Assembly: GCA_001275005.1 (NCBI GenBank)
Contig: JWZX01003065.1
Span: 1-28,430 of the forward strand
Reading direction: 5' to 3'
DNA: 28,430 bases
Source: Chrysochromulina tobinii
Taxonomy: Eukaryota; Haptophyta; Prymnesiales; Chrysochromulinaceae
A program made the position numbers and the translations under genes. How positions within the stretch are numbered: position 1 is the first letter of the stretch; each line of letters opens with the position of its first letter. Of this stretch, positions 18,164-27,311 are shown piece by piece. Below the pieces are notes generated by a model that was not told the DNA's origin, did not search any database, and was given only the letters and a program-made list of their open reading frames with translations.

Positions 18164-20605
18164 ATGAACATAATGAAAGTGGGGCGAGTGACTCTTCCTC
18201 TCTCCGCGACCGCCAAGGCGAGCCTCGACTCGGACGGCGAGGGGGGCCTTGCGACAAGCGGCACCGGCGCGTTTGCGCGCACGCGCCAGACTCTGCGGCT
18301 CATGGAGCGCGTGGCCGCGTGCGTGCGCATGGAGGAGGAGGGGATGGAGGAGCGCCTTGAGGAGGAGGGGATGGAGGAGGAGCACTTGTCGGACGAGGGG
18401 AGCTCCCTCGACGAGATCTGGTCGTCCCTCGACAACGAGCTGCACCCATGCCTCGCCAAGATCCACGTCCAAATGCGCCGTTGGATCGCCGAGGTGCTCC
18501 CCGCTGCAGTTGAACTGACCCGGGCTGACCTGATGGCTCGCAAGGGTCTTGGATTATCGCTCGCCCCCCTCGTCGGCGGCGTTCTCGCTGCCGCCGCGAC
18601 GGCCTGTGGCTCACATTCGGCCGGCACCGCTGTTGCCGGGATGGCAGCCACGTCAGAGCCGCCAGAGCGGGCGGCGGCAGTGGACCAAATCCCCACAGTG
18701 CTCCCAGTCCCCACTGTGGACCAAATCCCCACAGTGCTCCCAGTCCCCTCAGTGGACTCAGTCCCCACAGTGCTCCGCGCGACGACCCTCGTGTGCCGTG
18801 TGCTGCGCAACTCCTGCGCTTCGCAGCCGGCGGTGCAGCTGGCCCTAGCCTCGAATGGCACGCTCATGGGCATCACAAGGCTGTTGATGGCGAGCTCCGC
18901 CCTTCCCTTGGCCATGCTACATGCCCAACACAGCGCTCCTGGGCTGGACGAGTGTGCGCGCGCCGCCGCACAACTCGCCGCCAACATCGCCGTCGGCCAG
19001 GCGGAGACGCAGGCGGCGCTTTGGCGTGACGGACAGTTACTGGGGACCCTACTCGGATCGGCTCGCCATGATCTCGTCTCGATCGGAGTGATGCTCCTCT
19101 TCAATTGCAGCCGCAATCACGGCCGGCGGCTGCGCCAGCTCGTCTTTGGACGCGGACAGCTGGATCGCGCCGTGCTGGGCGGATCGCGCGCGGCGGGCAA
19201 GGCGATGGACGATGTGTGGGGAGGGCCACAGCCTCACTGGCTGAGCGCCGCTCTCTACGTCGTGCAAGCCGAAGCTCAAAGCGGTGCAAGTGGCAGAGGC
19301 GGCAGAGGTGGCGGCAGCGGCGGCGGCAGCAGGGGCGGCAGCAGCAGCGGCGGCATCGGCGGCGGCAGCAGCGGCGGCAGCAGCGGCAGCGGCGGCGGCG
19401 GCGGCAGCTGCAGCGTGGGCGCCCACCACGGCGCCTACCCAGGAAAGGGAGCTGATGTTTCGTGGAGCTTGCTTTTGGTGAGGGAGCTCATCACGTCAGG
19501 TCTGCTGCTCGACGCCTTTGCATGCGCGTACGAGCTCGATGGGTTTCCGAGTGCAGCCGACGAGGTGGCCGATGAGGTGACCGAGATCGGCCGAGATCGT
19601 AACGAGATCGGACGAGATCGCGACGAGATCGCCCAGCCCGCCGCCGAAGTGCCCGAGGAGGCGGCGCATGGCGGCACGGAGGCGACTGAGGGAGCACGCG
19701 CGCCCGGTACGACGCGTGTGGCCAAGACAGCGCCGGCGGCCTGGGCTCACACGGCGACGCTCAATCATGTGGCCACGCTGTGCGATGCAGTTGAGGCGGC
19801 CTGCGACGATAAAGGCGAGACGTGTGGAATGATGGGTGGGCCGTGGCGGCGCGCCCTGGCGTGCCGGCTCACACGCCTGTTGCACCAGGCGGGGCGGAAG
19901 GCATGGTGGTTGCACGCCCCGGACGCACCGTGCTCGACCACGCCTCCCGCCCGCTGCTGCGAGCTCGTGTGCTTGCTACGGGTGGCAGGCGACCTAGCCA
20001 TGCAGAAGGAGGCACCGTTTGGACCTCCCGCCGTCGAGATTGGCGATGTGGCAGCGTTCAGAGCGCCGTCCGAGGGAACGGAGGCGACCGGCGATGCGGC
20101 GGACGACGCCACCTCCGCCGCCCCCGACCCTACCATCGACGTCCTCGAGCCTCTCCTTCGCGCACTCGCTCAAATGGCCGTCTGGCAGCCGCCCATGATG
20201 TCGCCCAGCAAGAGCAGTGCTGCCAAGGCGGCGGCTGCCCTGGCGGTGCCAACCCATTCGATGGAGCAGGAGGCCATCCGCCTGATCGCGTTCATGGCGC
20301 ACGGCTCGGTCGCAGTCCGGGATCGAGTGCGGGAACTCGGCGGGCTCTTCACCGTACTGCAGCGCTGTCAGTTAGATGAAGCCAATCCAAACATCAAGGA
20401 GTGGGCTGTGTTCGCCATCCGCAACCTGACCGAGAATAGCCAGGCCAACCGCGAGTTCCTCGCGCAGATCGAGAGAGCCCCGTGCTCCGTGGCCAACCCG
20501 GGGGTGCTCGAACAGGCCGACCTCGAGGTTGGAGTGAATCGACAGACGGGCAAGCTCGAAGTCGTGCGCAAGACGACGACGGCAGAGACTGGGACGATCG
20601 TTTGA
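18164..20605 (+). CDS. ATXN10: Ataxin-10 domain protein
   Basis: The 813-residue armadillo-like protein carries the ataxin-10 signature at about residues 700-769: EAIRLIAFMAHGSVAVRDRV, then LGGLFTVLQRCQLDEANPNI and KEWAVFAIRNLTEN. In animals the family acts in cytokinesis and neurite signalling; in algae the role is unknown. Upstream helical segments (VCRVLRNSCASQPAVQLAL, QLAANIAVGQAETQAAL, SIGVMLLFNCSRN) fit further armadillo-type repeats. Low-complexity inserts make it long (human ataxin-10 has about 475 residues): an acidic Glu/Met stretch near 56-72, a 12-residue tandem repeat, a Gly/Ser tract at about 373-416, and a repeated EIGRDRxEI. Two in-frame ATGs lie at 18164 and 18173; the second has A at -3. 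No intron is needed. Confidence 0.9.
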   Translation: MNIMKVGRVTLPLSATAKASLDSDGEGGLATSGTGAFARTRQTLRLMERVAACVRMEEEGMEERLEEEGMEEEHLSDEGSSLDEIWSSLDNELHPCLAKIHVQMRRWIAEVLPAAVELTRADLMARKGLGLSLAPLVGGVLAAAATACGSHSAGTAVAGMAATSEPPERAAAVDQIPTVLPVPTVDQIPTVLPVPSVDSVPTVLRATTLVCRVLRNSCASQPAVQLALASNGTLMGITRLLMASSALPLAMLHAQHSAPGLDECARAAAQLAANIAVGQAETQAALWRDGQLLGTLLGSARHDLVSIGVMLLFNCSRNHGRRLRQLVFGRGQLDRAVLGGSRAAGKAMDDVWGGPQPHWLSAALYVVQAEAQSGASGRGGRGGGSGGGSRGGSSSGGIGGGSSGGSSGSGGGGGSCSVGAHHGAYPGKGADVSWSLLLVRELITSGLLLDAFACAYELDGFPSAADEVADEVTEIGRDRNEIGRDRDEIAQPAAEVPEEAAHGGTEATEGARAPGTTRVAKTAPAAWAHTATLNHVATLCDAVEAACDDKGETCGMMGGPWRRALACRLTRLLHQAGRKAWWLHAPDAPCSTTPPARCCELVCLLRVAGDLAMQKEAPFGPPAVEIGDVAAFRAPSEGTEATGDAADDATSAAPDPTIDVLEPLLRALAQMAVWQPPMMSPSKSSAAKAAAALAVPTHSMEQEAIRLIAFMAHGSVAVRDRVRELGGLFTVLQRCQLDEANPNIKEWAVFAIRNLTENSQANREFLAQIERAPCSVANPGVLEQADLEVGVNRQTGKLEVVRKTTTAETGTIV
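18680..18775 (+). repeat. 36-nt coding minisatellite
   Basis: Two near-perfect 36-nt units (18680-18715 and 18716-18751) and a diverged partial third lie inside the ataxin-10 gene. They encode a 12-residue VDQIPTVLPVPT repeat. The frame is preserved. Confidence 0.9.
19282..19412 (+). repeat. GGC/AGC trinucleotide tract (Gly/Ser linker)
   Basis: An impure (GGC/AGC/GGT)n run encodes a glycine/serine linker of about 44 residues in the ataxin-10 homologue. All six frames are open or repetitive here. It is a likely length-polymorphic site. Confidence 0.9.
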
Positions 20606-20690
20606 GAGACCCGATGCGTAGAAGAAAATTTAATGTTGCAAGGGGTTTACTACAATGTATCCCAATCTTGGGATTCGTTCAAGTGCTAAA

Positions 20691-20717
20691 ATGGACGGAA
20701 CTTCGATCGTCAAATGA
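20691..20717 (+). promoter_or_regulatory. Upstream ORF overlapping the next start (ATGA)
   Basis: An ATG with A at -3 and G at +4 opens an 8-codon ORF (MDGTSIVK) whose TGA at 20715-20717 overlaps the main ATG at 20714 in an ATGA arrangement. This would require leaky scanning or termination-reinitiation to translate the downstream phosphatase-like protein. Functional coupling is inference. Confidence 0.6.
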
Positions 20718-22147
20718 CCGTGCGGCAAATTTGCCGACCTCTCCGTACTCGCGGACGGATGTGCACCAACTTCTTCCGCGAGTGGGCCCCGCGCCGTCTG
20801 CATGCGCTCGCTGCCAAGCTGAACGAAGTGTGCTACCTGGTTGGCGATGGATTCAAGCTGCCGGTGAGCGCGACGCCCTCTTCCCAGCACAGCAGCACAT
20901 GTCTGTCTCCTCCCATCACGCGCGCGCTGATCGCACCCATCGCTCGCAGCCCTCGGACGGCGACTTTGAGTTCTGGTGCACGTGCGCGACCCTCGTGAAC
21001 AGTGGCACGCACATGTGCGCGCCGCTCTTGGACGTCGACTCCGTCGACCTCTGCAATGCCGTCCACCAAGATCTCGAATCCATCGACATGACCGAGGTCG
21101 TCAGTGGCAAGCTCTTCCTGGGGGAGATGGGCGCATGCGAGTCTACCCTCGCATTCGCTATGCTGGGCATCCGAAGTGTCGTCGTCATCACGGACTCGGA
21201 TTTCACGTGGCACGCGATCTCCACGACCACGGGCGTGCCCACTCACCCCATAACCCCCGCAGGAGACCTGAAGGAACAGCTTGCGTCACTCGGGGCCTTT
21301 GCTCGTTCGACATCCGACGGAGCGTGCTACGTCTGCTCGACATCGGGAAACGGCCTGGCCGCCGCCGCATGCGCCGCTGTGCTCGCGACGCTCGACTGCT
21401 CGAGGGTGCGTGCCTTGCGCCACCCATGCCCTCGAGGGAGCCGACGCACGCGGCACACGGCCGAGGCGTCGTACCGGGCACACTCTTGGGTGCCCGGGAC
21501 AACGCCTCGCGGCACACGCACACCCCGAGGGCGTTGCCCCGGGCACTCGGACGAGGCGTTGTACCGGGCACTAAGGGGCGTGGTCCCGGGCTCTTCCCCG
21601 GGATTGTGTTGCTGAGGGCTGCATGTGTGCGTGTGCGCGGCGTGTGCTCTCGTGGCGCACACAGATGAGCGCGGCAATGGCACTTGAGCTCGTGGAGAGA
21701 CGCCGCGGCCTTCTGCGGCTCGACGAGGACCATAGGCAAGCGCTCACGTCCTTCTTCGACCGCAAGGTGCCCCCGCCGCCTCCTCGACCTCTTGCTGCGT
21801 CCGAGGAGCAAGCCGGCGTGCTCAGCGCGGCGCAAGCAGCGGCTGCGGCGCTCGAGTTCATCGTGACAACTCCCAAAAAGAGCGTTAGCTGCGTAGGCAG
21901 CTCACTCACGCGCGGCAGGCCGTCTGCTTCTGACGGCTTCCGCCTAAACGACCCTGTTTCGCCGGTGGCCAAAAAGTCCAAGGAGCGCATGGAGGCGAAC
22001 TCCTTTGCCGACACCAAGTCGGCGACCTCCTTCGGCGTGGCTGCCCGACCGCTCGAGCCCTCAAAGCCGGTGGAACCGAAGCCGACCGAGCACCAAGAGT
22101 GGGCGCCCAAGCCGCACCACAACTCCCGCCGCCAGGATGTCGGCTGA
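20714..22147 (+). CDS. Dual-specificity-phosphatase-like protein, probable pseudoenzyme
   Basis: Three exons (20714-20863, 20950-21405, 21665-22147), all joined at phase 0, encode about 362 residues. The central part resembles a DSP fold: GKLFLGEMGACE, then LGIRSVVVITDSD, then YVCSTSGNGLAAAACAAVLA, whose Cys179 sits where the catalytic CxxGxxR loop would lie. The invariant arginine is absent (Gly instead) and the preceding His is Val, so phosphatase activity is unlikely; a phosphoprotein- or lipid-binding role is possible. The third exon encodes a coiled, Ala/Pro-rich and basic disordered tail (VPPPPPRP, VAKKSKERME). The start ATG overlaps the stop of a short upstream ORF. I am confident of the exon structure and only moderately sure of the fold. 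Confidence 0.6.
20864..20949 (+). other. Phosphatase-like gene intron 1
   Basis: An 86-nt intron with donor CCG|GTGAGC and acceptor CGCAG|CCC, phase 0. It joins DGFKLP to PSDGDFEFWC and switches between two frames that are each open only on their own side. Confidence 0.8.
21406..21664 (+). other. Phosphatase-like gene intron 2 with repeated hairpin arms
   Basis: A 259-nt intron with donor AGG|GTGCGT and acceptor CACAG|ATG, phase 0. It contains four related 20-nt arms. Three are in direct orientation (21462-21481, 21526-21546 partial, 21552-21571) and one is inverted (21490-21509). The first and the inverted copy could fold with two mismatches around an 8-nt loop. It is the longest and most repetitive intron in the window. 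Confidence 0.75.
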
Positions 22148-23049
22148 GGAGACACCAACTTTTGAGCCCGGGAGCACCGGATTCATGCACGGAAGCTGTG
22201 AATCCCGGGAGCTGTGAATCCCTGGAGCTGTGAATCCCGGGAGCACCGGATTCGTGCACTGGAGCTGGGGGGCTGGGGGCGGGAGAGCGTGATGAGTCAT
22301 GCATGCACGCGCGCAATCGTGAGTACGCGTGCGCAGGAAATGATGAGGGTGGAGCGTCAGCCTGACGACTTCTTGACGCAGCGAGAGACGCGCCAGAGTG
22401 GAGGGCGAAACCAGCACCACTGAACTCGTGGCTGCAAAGACCAAAGTACGCCTGGTCTCGGGAAGTCTTTCGCTTCCTGTGCCTTGCCTGTGGGCCTGAC
22501 TACGCGACTGTAAGCGAGTGCTCACATATCTGAACAAGCTAAACGGCATACCATTGAACGCGCCCCCCCGCTCCGACCCGCTCTGGCCGGTTTGTGTGTC
22601 AGCAGAGTGTCCTGTGTGGCCCGGCAGGTCCGGTCCGGTCCCCGGTGGCGGAGTCAGCAGAGGTGCGAGATGGCCGCGCGGTGCTGGCGGCGGGTTGCGG
22701 CGCGGCGGGACTGCGACGACCCCCGACGTGCCCCCCGACGACGGTCATACTCCAGAGACACGGATCGGGATCGCACATACGACGGAGAAAAAATCGCGAC
22801 CACGTTTAGACTGAAAACGACGGATTCCGATTCGGCCCGCCAGCAATCGCGAATACGTTGATAGTCTACAAAGGCTACAATCCTAATGTACAAACCGTAT
22901 ACTTTGTACCGATCGTAGAACGGTATGGTACGAACGAAGTACATTCGATAACGGCAAAAGAGGTATATCGTATCGGTATCACCTGTGTTGCCGAGACGAG
23001 AGCTGGGCCATCATGGACGCTCGTCTGGGACCTTCATGGGCGCTCCAAC
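22148..23049. other. Convergent spacer with lower-GC island
   Basis: About 900 nt lie between the 3' ends of the phosphatase-like gene and the channel gene. It begins with a minisatellite (listed separately). From about 22855 to 22990 the composition turns noticeably AT-richer, with repeated GTAC/GTAT elements. No gene is supported. Confidence 0.5.
22167..22253. repeat. Nested minisatellite downstream of the phosphatase-like gene
   Basis: An 18-bp unit CCCGGGAGCACCGGATTC occurs at 22167-22184 and 22236-22253. Between them are three AGCTGTGAATCCC units spaced 16 nt apart. The pattern suggests stepwise duplication in the 3' UTR or spacer. Confidence 0.85.
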
Positions 23050-25492
23050 CTAATCATCGTCTGGGAAACCGTCCGCTGCAGGGGCTCCCACATCGCCTGC
23101 GGGAGAGATGTGCATGCCTTCAGCAGCAGCTGGGGCGCTGTAAGCCATGGTAGCGAGTGCATTGCGCGCGGTGGAGACCTTTTCTCGCATCTCGTTCACC
23201 TTCTGGAAGTCGCGGCTGCGAGCCTGGCGCTCTGTTGAGCTCAGCGGAAGAATGGGGGCCAGCCTTTCCACCCCACTGTCAGCATGCAGGTTGTTCGCAG
23301 CCAAGAGCTGGCTCATGCTGCGGCGAATGATGGCCATGTCGCCGCGGAGAGAATCGACGACGAGCTTGGTGTGGCTCATATCAGCAACTAGCGCGGCGAC
23401 CTCAGCCTTGGTAGCCTTGATGTCGTCGTAGTAGTGTTCATAGTACGAAGGCCCTCGGTACTCCATAGATGGCCCAGTCGCATACTCCTCCGCAGGCGCG
23501 CTCGCAGGTGACGTTGTCTTATCGCCCGTGAACACGTTTACCGGCCGCAAGGCGGCTGCGGCGAAGACCATGTCCAAGAAACCGGATGGCTGCTTAGACG
23601 CGCTCCTGCCTTTTTTCGTACCAAGCTGCAGCTGCAGCTTGGCCGCCTCGTCTCGAATGCGTATCAACGTGCGCCGCAAAGCTAACAAGAGTATTGCTCG
23701 GTTCATACGTTTCGCCGCGAAAGGGAAGCGCTGAATGATGTCCAGGAGTACCTGCCGTGCCAAGGCGAAGGTCTCGACATAGCTCATGCACAGCGCGACG
23801 CTGCCGCTGTAGTTGGCTGGATTCGAGAGGATAATGTCTTCTCCCCACATACTACCGGACGCGAGCACTCGGCCTCCAAAGAGCACGCACCCCTTGTGGA
23901 TGTAGTACAGCGTCTCTATCGCAGGCACTTCGGTCGGAGCGTAACAACGGCCCTCCGCAGCAAGAGAGATAGCAACAAAGCATCCCGTCTCACATCCTTT
24001 GAGAAACCAAATATGACGGACTGCGAACACGCCACGAGAGCGGTCAGCAGCGTGTTTACTGTCTCTGTAGCCGGGCAAGGGATCTGGCGAGGACGGAAGC
24101 CGAGGGGTCCAATCGCGGTGAACACTTACGCCAGTGGTATTGAACGAGCAAGGTCACCTCCTGCTGCAGCGTGGATGACATTTTGTGGACGACCGAGGTT
24201 GTGGAGCGCGCCTTGAGGATGTGCCGACGCTGCGCAAAGTACTGCCGCAGGCGGATTTGTAGCTCCTGGGGCAGCTTCTCTTGGTGGCAGAAGCGATTGA
24301 CCTCGTCGACGAGCTGCCGGTACTCGATCGCTCCCGGGTCGGCATTCGTCGCCATGTCACAAAAGGCGGCGAGGACCTGCGTCCACAGCAACGCTCCAAA
24401 TATGACGAGGAACACGACCAGAATGGTCTCGGCTACCGAGTTCTTCGACGGGTACGCGTCTGTTCCGCCAGTGCCCGTGATAACCATGCTGGACCAGGAG
24501 AACGCGGCAATGTACCACTGGGCGAGGTCAAGGCCGGGACACTCCCGGGCGAGCTTGCGGGCCAAGACGCCCCCCCCAGATTCCGTCGTGGCCTCGGTGC
24601 TCGTGGCAAAGGAATCATCACAGTAGCCAAATGTTCCAAGAAACGTGTCCGAAAGCGAGGGATGGAAAGATGCTTGCAGAGCCATGATGCAAGCGTACCA
24701 GTGCGAGGCCAGCAAGATGGCGACAAGGCAGCTTATCAGGGTTTGGGAGGTGTGTGAAATCGAGATGCGCGACGACACACGGGAGATCACGCGCTGTGCC
24801 CGCATGAGGCGTATGAGCTTGATGAGGCGAAGCACGCGCAACGCCCGCATGGCGCGAGTATCGATGCCGATGTTGAACTCTTGGGTCATTAGAGGGAGCA
24901 CATCCAGGAAAGATGGTAAGATCGAAACGAGGTCGACCGAAAAGGAGCCCAAGAGATAATGACGCCAGATCCGCCGACGGTCCCAGATAACCTCGCGCGT
25001 GTAAAAGAAGCCTTTGCCGTGAGCCTTGTTTTTTTGCCGATCCTCATACGCGATGAAGAACTGCAGCACCATATCCACGATAAAGATCAAGTCGACGACA
25101 CGGTTCACGATGAACCACGCGTTCGCGGGTGACTCAGCCTGATCAATGAAGGCGATTTCAAAGGGCGTGAGAGTTGCAGTGAACAACAGTGCAAGTGCCG
25201 TCACGATGTCCCATTTCAAGAGCAGTGACGAGTTTAAGGGATCGAGAAGCCCCCGCCGCGCCAACGAGCGTCTCTTGAGCTGCTGAGTTGTTTCGTAAAC
25301 CTGCGCGACGAACTCTGGCGAGACACTTGCCCCGCGGCGGGATGAGGACTGTTTGCGCTCGTATTGGTACTTGGAGCTCGGGTTGGCGGAGCCCGGGATG
25401 ATGGAGTCCGGGCTGTCGGAGTCCGGACGGTTGGAGACCGGACCTGAGCCCGTGATGACGGATCCCGGGCTCTTAATGCCCGGGACTACCAT
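23050..25492 (-). CDS. Voltage-gated cation channel, KCNH/CNG-like, with non-canonical pore
   Basis: Exons (minus strand) 25492-24130 and 24020-23050 encode about 777 residues. Six membrane segments are visible: S1 near residue 93, S2 (RVVDLIFIVDMVLQFFIAY), S3, a positively charged S4 (RALRVLRLIKLIRLMRAQR) and S5, then a pore loop and S6 (ILVVFLVIFGALLWTQVLAAF). The filter region reads SSMVITGTGGTDAYP, near residues 338-343, instead of the potassium-channel GYGD. After the intron comes a C-linker and CNBD-like domain (IWFLKGCETGCFV, ASGSMWGED) without the PRxA phosphate-binding motif, then a possible coiled coil around 655-710. Voltage gating is well supported; ion selectivity and cyclic-nucleotide binding are not. 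The ATG at 25492 is the first in frame; upstream open sequence starts at TTG. Confidence 0.9.
24021..24129 (-). other. Channel gene intron
   Basis: A 109-nt minus-strand intron with the consensus donor GTAAGT and acceptor TTCGCAG, phase 1. Splicing joins LLVQYHW to LRHIWFLKGCE, exactly where C-linker and CNBD-like parts meet in this family. Confidence 0.92.
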
Positions 25493-25855
25493 TGGGCTCA
25501 GTATCTGCAAACCTCTCTTCGGTGCGGATTCGACGCAACGTGCGCGGCAGCGGCTGCGACTTGTGCGGCCCTCCAAAAGTCCTCAGAATGAAACCGCCAC
25601 GGGAGCTTCAAAATGAACGACTTGAAACGCTGCAGAAGACGGAGGGCACTAAGGAAATAACTTTGCCTTAAACGTACCGGTCTCGTCTCGTGTGTGTCCC
25701 GGCTCCCCCCCCCGGTTACGGTATTTCCGTGCAACTTCACCACACACAGAGAGCGGGTAGTAACAGTGTCGTAGCACCGGTTGTCGCGTGTGTCGTGTGA
25801 AATTCACACAAACTCATCTACAAGTACCTCACAAACTCGTCACCATGAACACCAC
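25493..25855. promoter_or_regulatory. Divergent promoter region of channel and hydrolase genes
   Basis: A 363-nt spacer between two start codons on opposite strands, so it must carry both promoters. It contains a C9 run near 25706-25714 and an out-of-frame ATG at 25845, 11 nt before the hydrolase start, opening a 28-codon overlapping ORF. No TATA-like element is certain. Confidence 0.5.
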
Positions 25856-27226
25856 ATGGACCGCGATGCCTCGGTCGCCGCGCTGCCGCCGTGTCTTCCA
25901 GGTGGCGTCGTGCCGATGCAGCTCAGACTGATCCGTAATGGCTGCGAGGTGCTGACATTCATCTTCACTGCAAACTGGGCAGCCGTGGCCGCCATATCTG
26001 TTTGGGACATGGCAGCAATGCCTAATCTACTGCTTTGCCTCTTTGCCGTGCAGCTTCTGCTATACGCAATAGCCGCCGCGCTATCTGCAAGCACTACGCT
26101 GCAGGGTTGGATTACATTTGGGCACCCTGCCAAGCGCCTTGGTGCAGCAAACGATGCGGGACCGTTTGATCGAGGAGCGACGACTGTGGGCATCCGGGAC
26201 TATTCGATCCCGGCACACGCTGGCCTCCCGCATGCTCGCCAGGTGTGGGTGCCGACCAGCGATGGCGAGCGCCTCGGGGCTTGGCACATACTTCCGGCGG
26301 CGCAATCGCGGCGGGTGGCCATGCAGCTGGCGGCGGGCATGGACGGCGACGCAGCCTTCGACGGCGCGCTGAACGCGACAGCACAGCAGCAGAGCACAGA
26401 CACAGACGAGCCATGGGCGGCACTGTACTTGCACGGCAACTTTGAGAGCCGCGCCAAGTGGGTCTCCACCAAGCACGCGGAGCTCCTCTCATACCACTTC
26501 GGGCTGCACGTGCTCTTGCTCGATTATCGCGGATTCGGAGACTCCAGTGGGGGTCCTCCCTCTGTCGAGACACTGCCGCTGGACGCCATGGGCGCGGTGC
26601 GTTGGTTCGAGGCGCGCGGCGTTCCCCCGTCGCGTCTCTTGATCTACGGCCACTCGCTTGGCAGTGGCGTGGCGGCGCAGCTAGGATTGCAGCTCGGCAG
26701 TCCTGCCGCCGGGTCTCCTGCCGCCGGGTCTTCCACGCCCCCCTGGGCGCTGGTGCTTGAGGGCAGCTTCTACTCGCTCCGGGCTGCCGCGCTCACCTTC
26801 CCTGCCGCCTTGCCGCTGCTCGCGTTGCCTGGTGTGCCGCGCTTGCTGCTCCGCTGCTACCTCGATGGACTTCGCACCGCCGACGCGCTGACGCAAATTC
26901 CGCACGTGCCGGTGCTCTTGCTTCATGGGGCCACCGACAGCACAGTCCCGATACAGCATGCTGTCGCCCTCGAGCGCGATGTCGGCCAATGTCGGCCGGC
27001 GGGCGCGGCGCCCTTTCGCCTCGTGCCACTCGCTGGGTGCGATCACCTGCACGCCGCTCTCGAGCCCTCGATCATCGCGCACCTAGGCCATTTCTTTGAC
27101 GCCGTCGTCGCTCACCACGACGCGCTCAGCACGACCGTCGTTCTCAGGCCTGACCCTCCGGCGAAGGCGCCTGCTATCCCAAGGGATCGGCGGCGGTTGG
27201 GGAGGAGCCCTCGCACCGCGCGCTGA
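25856..27226 (+). CDS. ABHD12-like membrane alpha/beta hydrolase
   Basis: The 456-residue serine hydrolase probably acts on lipids or acyl esters at a membrane. Two hydrophobic stretches near the N-terminus (about residues 30-75) would anchor it. The hydrolase core has LYLHGNFESRAKW (oxyanion region), LLDYRGFGDSSG, the nucleophile elbow GHSLGSG with Ser267, LVLEGSFYSL, the acid Asp361 in HGATDSTVP and the base His397 in GCDHLH, all in the order found in ABHD12/ABHD13-type proteins. The open frame extends upstream to a TTG at 25781; the first in-frame ATG is 25856, with an overlapping out-of-frame ATG at 25845 that may lower initiation. A tiny SPAAG duplication sits after the nucleophile. The substrate is unknown; lysophospholipids are the family's best-known substrates in animals. 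Confidence 0.9.
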   Translation: MDRDASVAALPPCLPGGVVPMQLRLIRNGCEVLTFIFTANWAAVAAISVWDMAAMPNLLLCLFAVQLLLYAIAAALSASTTLQGWITFGHPAKRLGAANDAGPFDRGATTVGIRDYSIPAHAGLPHARQVWVPTSDGERLGAWHILPAAQSRRVAMQLAAGMDGDAAFDGALNATAQQQSTDTDEPWAALYLHGNFESRAKWVSTKHAELLSYHFGLHVLLLDYRGFGDSSGGPPSVETLPLDAMGAVRWFEARGVPPSRLLIYGHSLGSGVAAQLGLQLGSPAAGSPAAGSSTPPWALVLEGSFYSLRAAALTFPAALPLLALPGVPRLLLRCYLDGLRTADALTQIPHVPVLLLHGATDSTVPIQHAVALERDVGQCRPAGAAPFRLVPLAGCDHLHAALEPSIIAHLGHFFDAVVAHHDALSTTVVLRPDPPAKAPAIPRDRRRLGRSPRTAR

Positions 27227-27311
27227 CTTGCACGCTATCCCCAGGGCTATTCAAGGGTGGGGAGGCGGGTGGGGAGCAGCCCTGCACTAACCCTCGCACC
27301 GCGCGCTGACT
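27208..27311. repeat. 21-bp direct repeat flanking the hydrolase stop
   Basis: A perfect 21-bp direct repeat beginning CCCTCGCACCGCGCGCTGAC occurs at 27208-27228, spanning the hydrolase stop codon, and again at 27291-27311. Related GGTGGGGAGG/CTATCCC fragments lie between. An 83-bp tandem duplication that later diverged would explain it. Confidence 0.85.

Noticed and set aside
19296-19429. Long alanine-rich minus-strand and plus-strand frames over the GGC/AGC tract
   Set aside because: They are shadows of the trinucleotide repeat; the Gly/Ser frame belongs to the intact ataxin-10 homologue.
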